Below, piece after piece: positions 61,514 through 64,000 of a DNA stretch of 64,000 nucleotides (its first letter is position 1; each line of letters begins with the position of its first letter). The stretch covers positions 53,645 through 117,644 of the forward strand of contig JAOARW010000064.1 of NCBI GenBank assembly GCA_025210475.1, given 5' to 3'. The stretch is from Carboxylicivirga sp. GTDB taxonomy: Bacteria > Bacteroidota > Bacteroidia > Bacteroidales > Marinilabiliaceae. The position numbers were made by a program, and so were the translations under genes. The notes beneath the pieces are model-generated. The model did not search any database, was not told where the DNA came from, and saw only the letters and a list, made by a program, of their open reading frames with translations.

Positions 61514-62794
61514 ATGCGAATCATAATTACATCGGTGCTTAGCATCTTAATATTATCTAATTGTATGCAGGCACAATCGGTTTTCGAGCAAAATTTTGAG
61601 CAGGAATCGATGCGTCTGGATCTGGTATTAGCCGGTAATAAATCGGTACAAAACGCTTATTTGTTGGAGATAAAGCAAGAACCCTATTGGGGAGGTTCTT
61701 TAACTAACCTGATTGATTCTTTGGGTTATGGCGAGTATCATTTCAACGTAATTGACAAAGCCAACAATGAAATCTTGTATTCCCGTGGCTTTTGTACCTT
61801 GTTCGAAGAGTGGAGAACAACTGAAGAAGCAAAGTTTGTAAGCAAGGCATTTTATCAAACGGTGACTTTTCCTTATCCAAAGAACGAGGTGGTATTCCAG
61901 TTGGATGAGCGAAAAAAAGATGGTAGCTACAACAATTTGCTAACCATGGCCATCGATCCGGATGATCAGAATATCCGAAAAAGCAAATTGCCCGATTTCG
62001 AAGTTGCAAAGATTATTGATAAAGGATCATCAGCCGATCATGTTGATTTTGTATTTATTGCTGAAGGATACACCCTTGAAGAAATGGATAAGTTTAAAAA
62101 GGATGTAAAAGGAATGGCCGATTACATTTTGTCGTACGAGCCTTATAAGCAGAAGGCTGATAAAATTAATTTTTGGGCTGTTTGTTCACCATCTGTAAAT
62201 TCGGGAGCCAGCAATCCGCGTAAGGATGAGTGGCTGAGTACTGCCATTAATTCATCCTTTAATACTTTTTATATTGAACGATACCTGGAGGCTACCGATG
62301 TTATTTCCATTCGCGATATAGCAGCTTGTGCGCCTTACGATCATATTTGCGTGTTGGTGAACACCGATAAATACGGTGGTGGAGGTATCTACAACCATTT
62401 TTCTATTGGTACATCAGATCATCCCAAGGCCAGGGAGGTGATGCTGCATGAGATTGGACATGGGTTTGGCGGATTGGCCGATGAGTATTACACCTCTGAT
62501 GTGGCTTATCAGAACTTTTTTGATTTAAATGTGGAACCCTGGCAACCAAATATTACCACATTGGTTAATTTTAGTAGTAAATGGCAACACCTGATGAAAG
62601 CCTCTACACCAATTCCTACTCCTGTTGATAAAAAGTATACGGATGAGTTAGGCGTTTTCGAAGGAGGTGGATATGTTGAGAAAGGTGTTTATCGACCAGC
62701 TGTTAATTGTCGAATGAAAACCAATGAGGCCAAAGGTTTTTGTCCGGCCTGTCAGGACGCTATTGCCAGAATGATTGATTTTATTTGTGAATAA
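61514..62794 (+). CDS. Peptidase family M64 (IgA-protease-type metallopeptidase)
   Basis: A 426-residue secreted zinc peptidase. Signal sequence (SVLSILILSNCMQAQ) with a possible cysteine lipid site. The N-terminal beta domain (about 25-165) is the peptidase M64 N-terminal domain, and the catalytic domain follows with VDFVFIAEGYTLEEMDKF. The metal site is HEIGHGFGGLADEY, with H312, E313 and H316, and D323 as a probable third ligand. The C-terminal CRMKTNEAKGFCPACQDAI carries three cysteines that may form disulfides. Substrate unknown in the environment; gut relatives cleave IgA. It lies 15 bp before the aldo/keto reductase gene. Confidence 0.9.
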   Translation: MRIIITSVLSILILSNCMQAQSVFEQNFEQESMRLDLVLAGNKSVQNAYLLEIKQEPYWGGSLTNLIDSLGYGEYHFNVIDKANNEILYSRGFCTLFEEWRTTEEAKFVSKAFYQTVTFPYPKNEVVFQLDERKKDGSYNNLLTMAIDPDDQNIRKSKLPDFEVAKIIDKGSSADHVDFVFIAEGYTLEEMDKFKKDVKGMADYILSYEPYKQKADKINFWAVCSPSVNSGASNPRKDEWLSTAINSSFNTFYIERYLEATDVISIRDIAACAPYDHICVLVNTDKYGGGGIYNHFSIGTSDHPKAREVMLHEIGHGFGGLADEYYTSDVAYQNFFDLNVEPWQPNITTLVNFSSKWQHLMKASTPIPTPVDKKYTDELGVFEGGGYVEKGVYRPAVNCRMKTNEAKGFCPACQDAIARMIDFICE

Positions 62795-62809
62795 TTTAAA
62801 AGTACTGAT

Positions 62810-63805
62810 ATGAACTATAAAGCATCAGAAAAACGATACGAATCAATGCTGTATCAGCGTTGCGGAAGAAGTGGATTAAAGCTGTCGGCACTGTCATTGG
62901 GCTTGTGGCATAATTTTGGTTCGGAGGATGTATTTAGCAATGCCCGAAGCATTTTGCTGCATGCTTTCGATAAAGGAATTACACATTTCGATTTGGCTAA
63001 TAACTATGGTCCCGTGCCTGGTTCTGCTGAAGAAACCCTTGGTAAGGTGCTGAAAGATGATTTGGGACCATACAGGGATGAATTGGTTATTTCCACCAAA
63101 GCAGGCTATTACATGTGGGAAGGGCCTTACGGTGAATGGGGATCGAAAAAATACCTGGTTTCCAGTTTGGATCAGAGTTTGAAAAGAATGGGACTTGAAT
63201 ATGTGGATATTTTCTATCATCACCGTCCCGATCCCGAGACGCCAATTGAAGAAACCATGGCTGCGCTGGATTTAATTGTGCGACAAGGAAAAGCCTTGTA
63301 TGTTGGCTTGTCCAATTACAATGCCGAGCAAACCCAAAAGGCTGAATCCATCTTGCGCGAGTTAGGAACGCCTTGCCTGATTCATCAGCCACGTTATAAT
63401 CTATTCGACCGCTGGGTTGAAGATGGCCTATTGTCTGTGCTTGATAAAAGAGGAATTGGGTGTATCCCTTTCTCACCTTTGGCTCAAGGGCTTTTAACCG
63501 ATCGATATTTAAAAGATATTCCGGCCGACTCACGGATGGCGAAGGCACATTTCCTAAAGGAATCGGCACTAACCGATACTAAGCGCAAAGCCATTTTGGC
63601 ATTGAATGAAATAGCCCAATCGCGCGATCAATCTTTGGCACAAATGGCGATAGCCTGGTTATTAAATAACCATACGGTTACTTCGGTATTAGTTGGTGCT
63701 TCATCGGTACAGCAATTGGATATTAATCTCAAGGCGTTGGATAATCTGTCTTTTTCGGAGCAAGAGCTTAGTAAAATAGAAGCAATTTGTTCGCCAGTTA
63801 TTTAA
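62810..63805 (+). CDS. Aldo/keto reductase, YghZ-like
   Basis: A 331-residue NADPH-dependent reductase. The catalytic tetrad is present: D and Y in ITHFDLANNYG, K in VISTKAGYYMWEGP, H in DIFYHHRPDPETP. Regions RCGRSGLKLSALSLGLWHNF and PFSPLAQGLLTDRYL match the YghZ group, which reduces L-glyceraldehyde 3-phosphate and other small aldehydes. A lactaldehyde role for fucose catabolism is possible but the gene lies 49 kb from fucI in this window. Start ATG 62810 at 15 bp after the peptidase gene; a later in-frame ATG at residue 13 is possible. Confidence 0.9.
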   Translation: MNYKASEKRYESMLYQRCGRSGLKLSALSLGLWHNFGSEDVFSNARSILLHAFDKGITHFDLANNYGPVPGSAEETLGKVLKDDLGPYRDELVISTKAGYYMWEGPYGEWGSKKYLVSSLDQSLKRMGLEYVDIFYHHRPDPETPIEETMAALDLIVRQGKALYVGLSNYNAEQTQKAESILRELGTPCLIHQPRYNLFDRWVEDGLLSVLDKRGIGCIPFSPLAQGLLTDRYLKDIPADSRMAKAHFLKESALTDTKRKAILALNEIAQSRDQSLAQMAIAWLLNNHTVTSVLVGASSVQQLDINLKALDNLSFSEQELSKIEAICSPVI

Positions 63806-63894
63806 GCAAGTAAGTAAAATAGTTGCAATAGGTTTTTAAAATCATATTAATTTCACTGGATGATTAATTAGTTAACCCTTACGAACTAAAAACA

Positions 63895-63941
63895 ACTGGA
63901 GTTATGCAATGAGTTTTGAAGTATATCTCCAGTAATTTTTT
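63895..63941 (+). terminator. Hairpin with T run after the aldo/keto reductase
   Basis: ACTGGAG at 63895-63901 pairs with CTCCAGT at 63927-63933 across a 25-nt loop and is followed by a T run. The rest of the tail 63942-64000 shows no feature. Confidence 0.5.
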
Positions 63942-64000
63942 TAGCCAAAGAATTTCTTCTTTGATTTTACGAAGTAATCCTTTGAAATTAAACCCGGCAG

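Noticed and set aside
62894..63569. Minus-strand frames opposite the aldo/keto reductase
   Set aside because: Two overlapping antisense frames cover an intact enzyme with its full catalytic tetrad.

Overview
The window looks like a chromosomal segment of a polysaccharide-degrading Bacteroidota bacterium, most plausibly of the marine or gut Marinilabiliales type. The evidence is a SusC/SusD pair, a hybrid two-component sensor with two beta-propellers, type IX secretion (T9SS) C-terminal sorting domains, S1 sulfatases, weak Shine-Dalgarno signals and one promoter with a clear TAnnTTTG -7 element. The genus is an inference; there is no rRNA to settle it.

Layout. (1) 1-5.9 kb: right-hand end of an integrated mobile element, with a tyrosine integrase, an excisionase-like HTH protein and several unrecognised genes; its left end is outside the window. 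(2) 6.0-8.8 kb: NarL-type histidine kinase, response regulator and a receiver-only protein. (3) 8.9-14.9 kb: sugar operon with a LacI-type repressor, a ribulokinase-like FGGY kinase, L-fucose isomerase and a FucP-type permease; two matching palindromes are probable operators. (4) 15.1-45.3 kb: a large polysaccharide utilisation locus (PUL) for a sulfated glycosaminoglycan. It holds two different chondroitin-ABC-type PL8 lyases, two sulfatases, a GH88 unsaturated glucuronyl hydrolase, an HTCS regulator, SusC/SusD with a SusE-like lipoprotein, a beta-helix protein, a CBM96/DNRLRE-like protein, several jelly-roll proteins (DUF1961-, DUF6250- and ConA-like) and an unrecognised 603-residue secreted protein. 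(5) 45.3-54.0 kb: chemoreceptor with a divergent sugar-binding lipoprotein, PfkB kinase, an operon of SIS isomerase, phosphohexomutase and isochorismatase-like hydrolase, then tRNA-dihydrouridine synthase with an amidohydrolase. (6) 54.3-64 kb: DeoR regulator, YaaA, an unknown protein with an internal duplication, a 5'-nucleotidase split over two genes, Lrp regulator, MscS channel, M64 peptidase and an aldo/keto reductase.

How it works together. The HTCS at 22.8 kb probably senses oligosaccharides made by the PL8 lyases and switches on the surrounding operons. SusC/SusD import the fragments, sulfatases remove sulfate, and GH88 cleaves the unsaturated uronic acid from disaccharides. The hexameric motif TGTACA recurs in the promoter regions of the HTCS and of its likely targets, often about 21-22 bp (or multiples) apart, and is a candidate operator. 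The adjacent fucose-type operon raises the possibility that the natural substrate is a fucosylated chondroitin sulfate; this is a hypothesis.

The most unusual non-coding structure is a roughly 330-bp array between 17794 and 18125. In it a GGAA core recurs at intervals of exactly 21 or 41 bp and includes two tandem 104-bp copies. I cannot match it to a known element.
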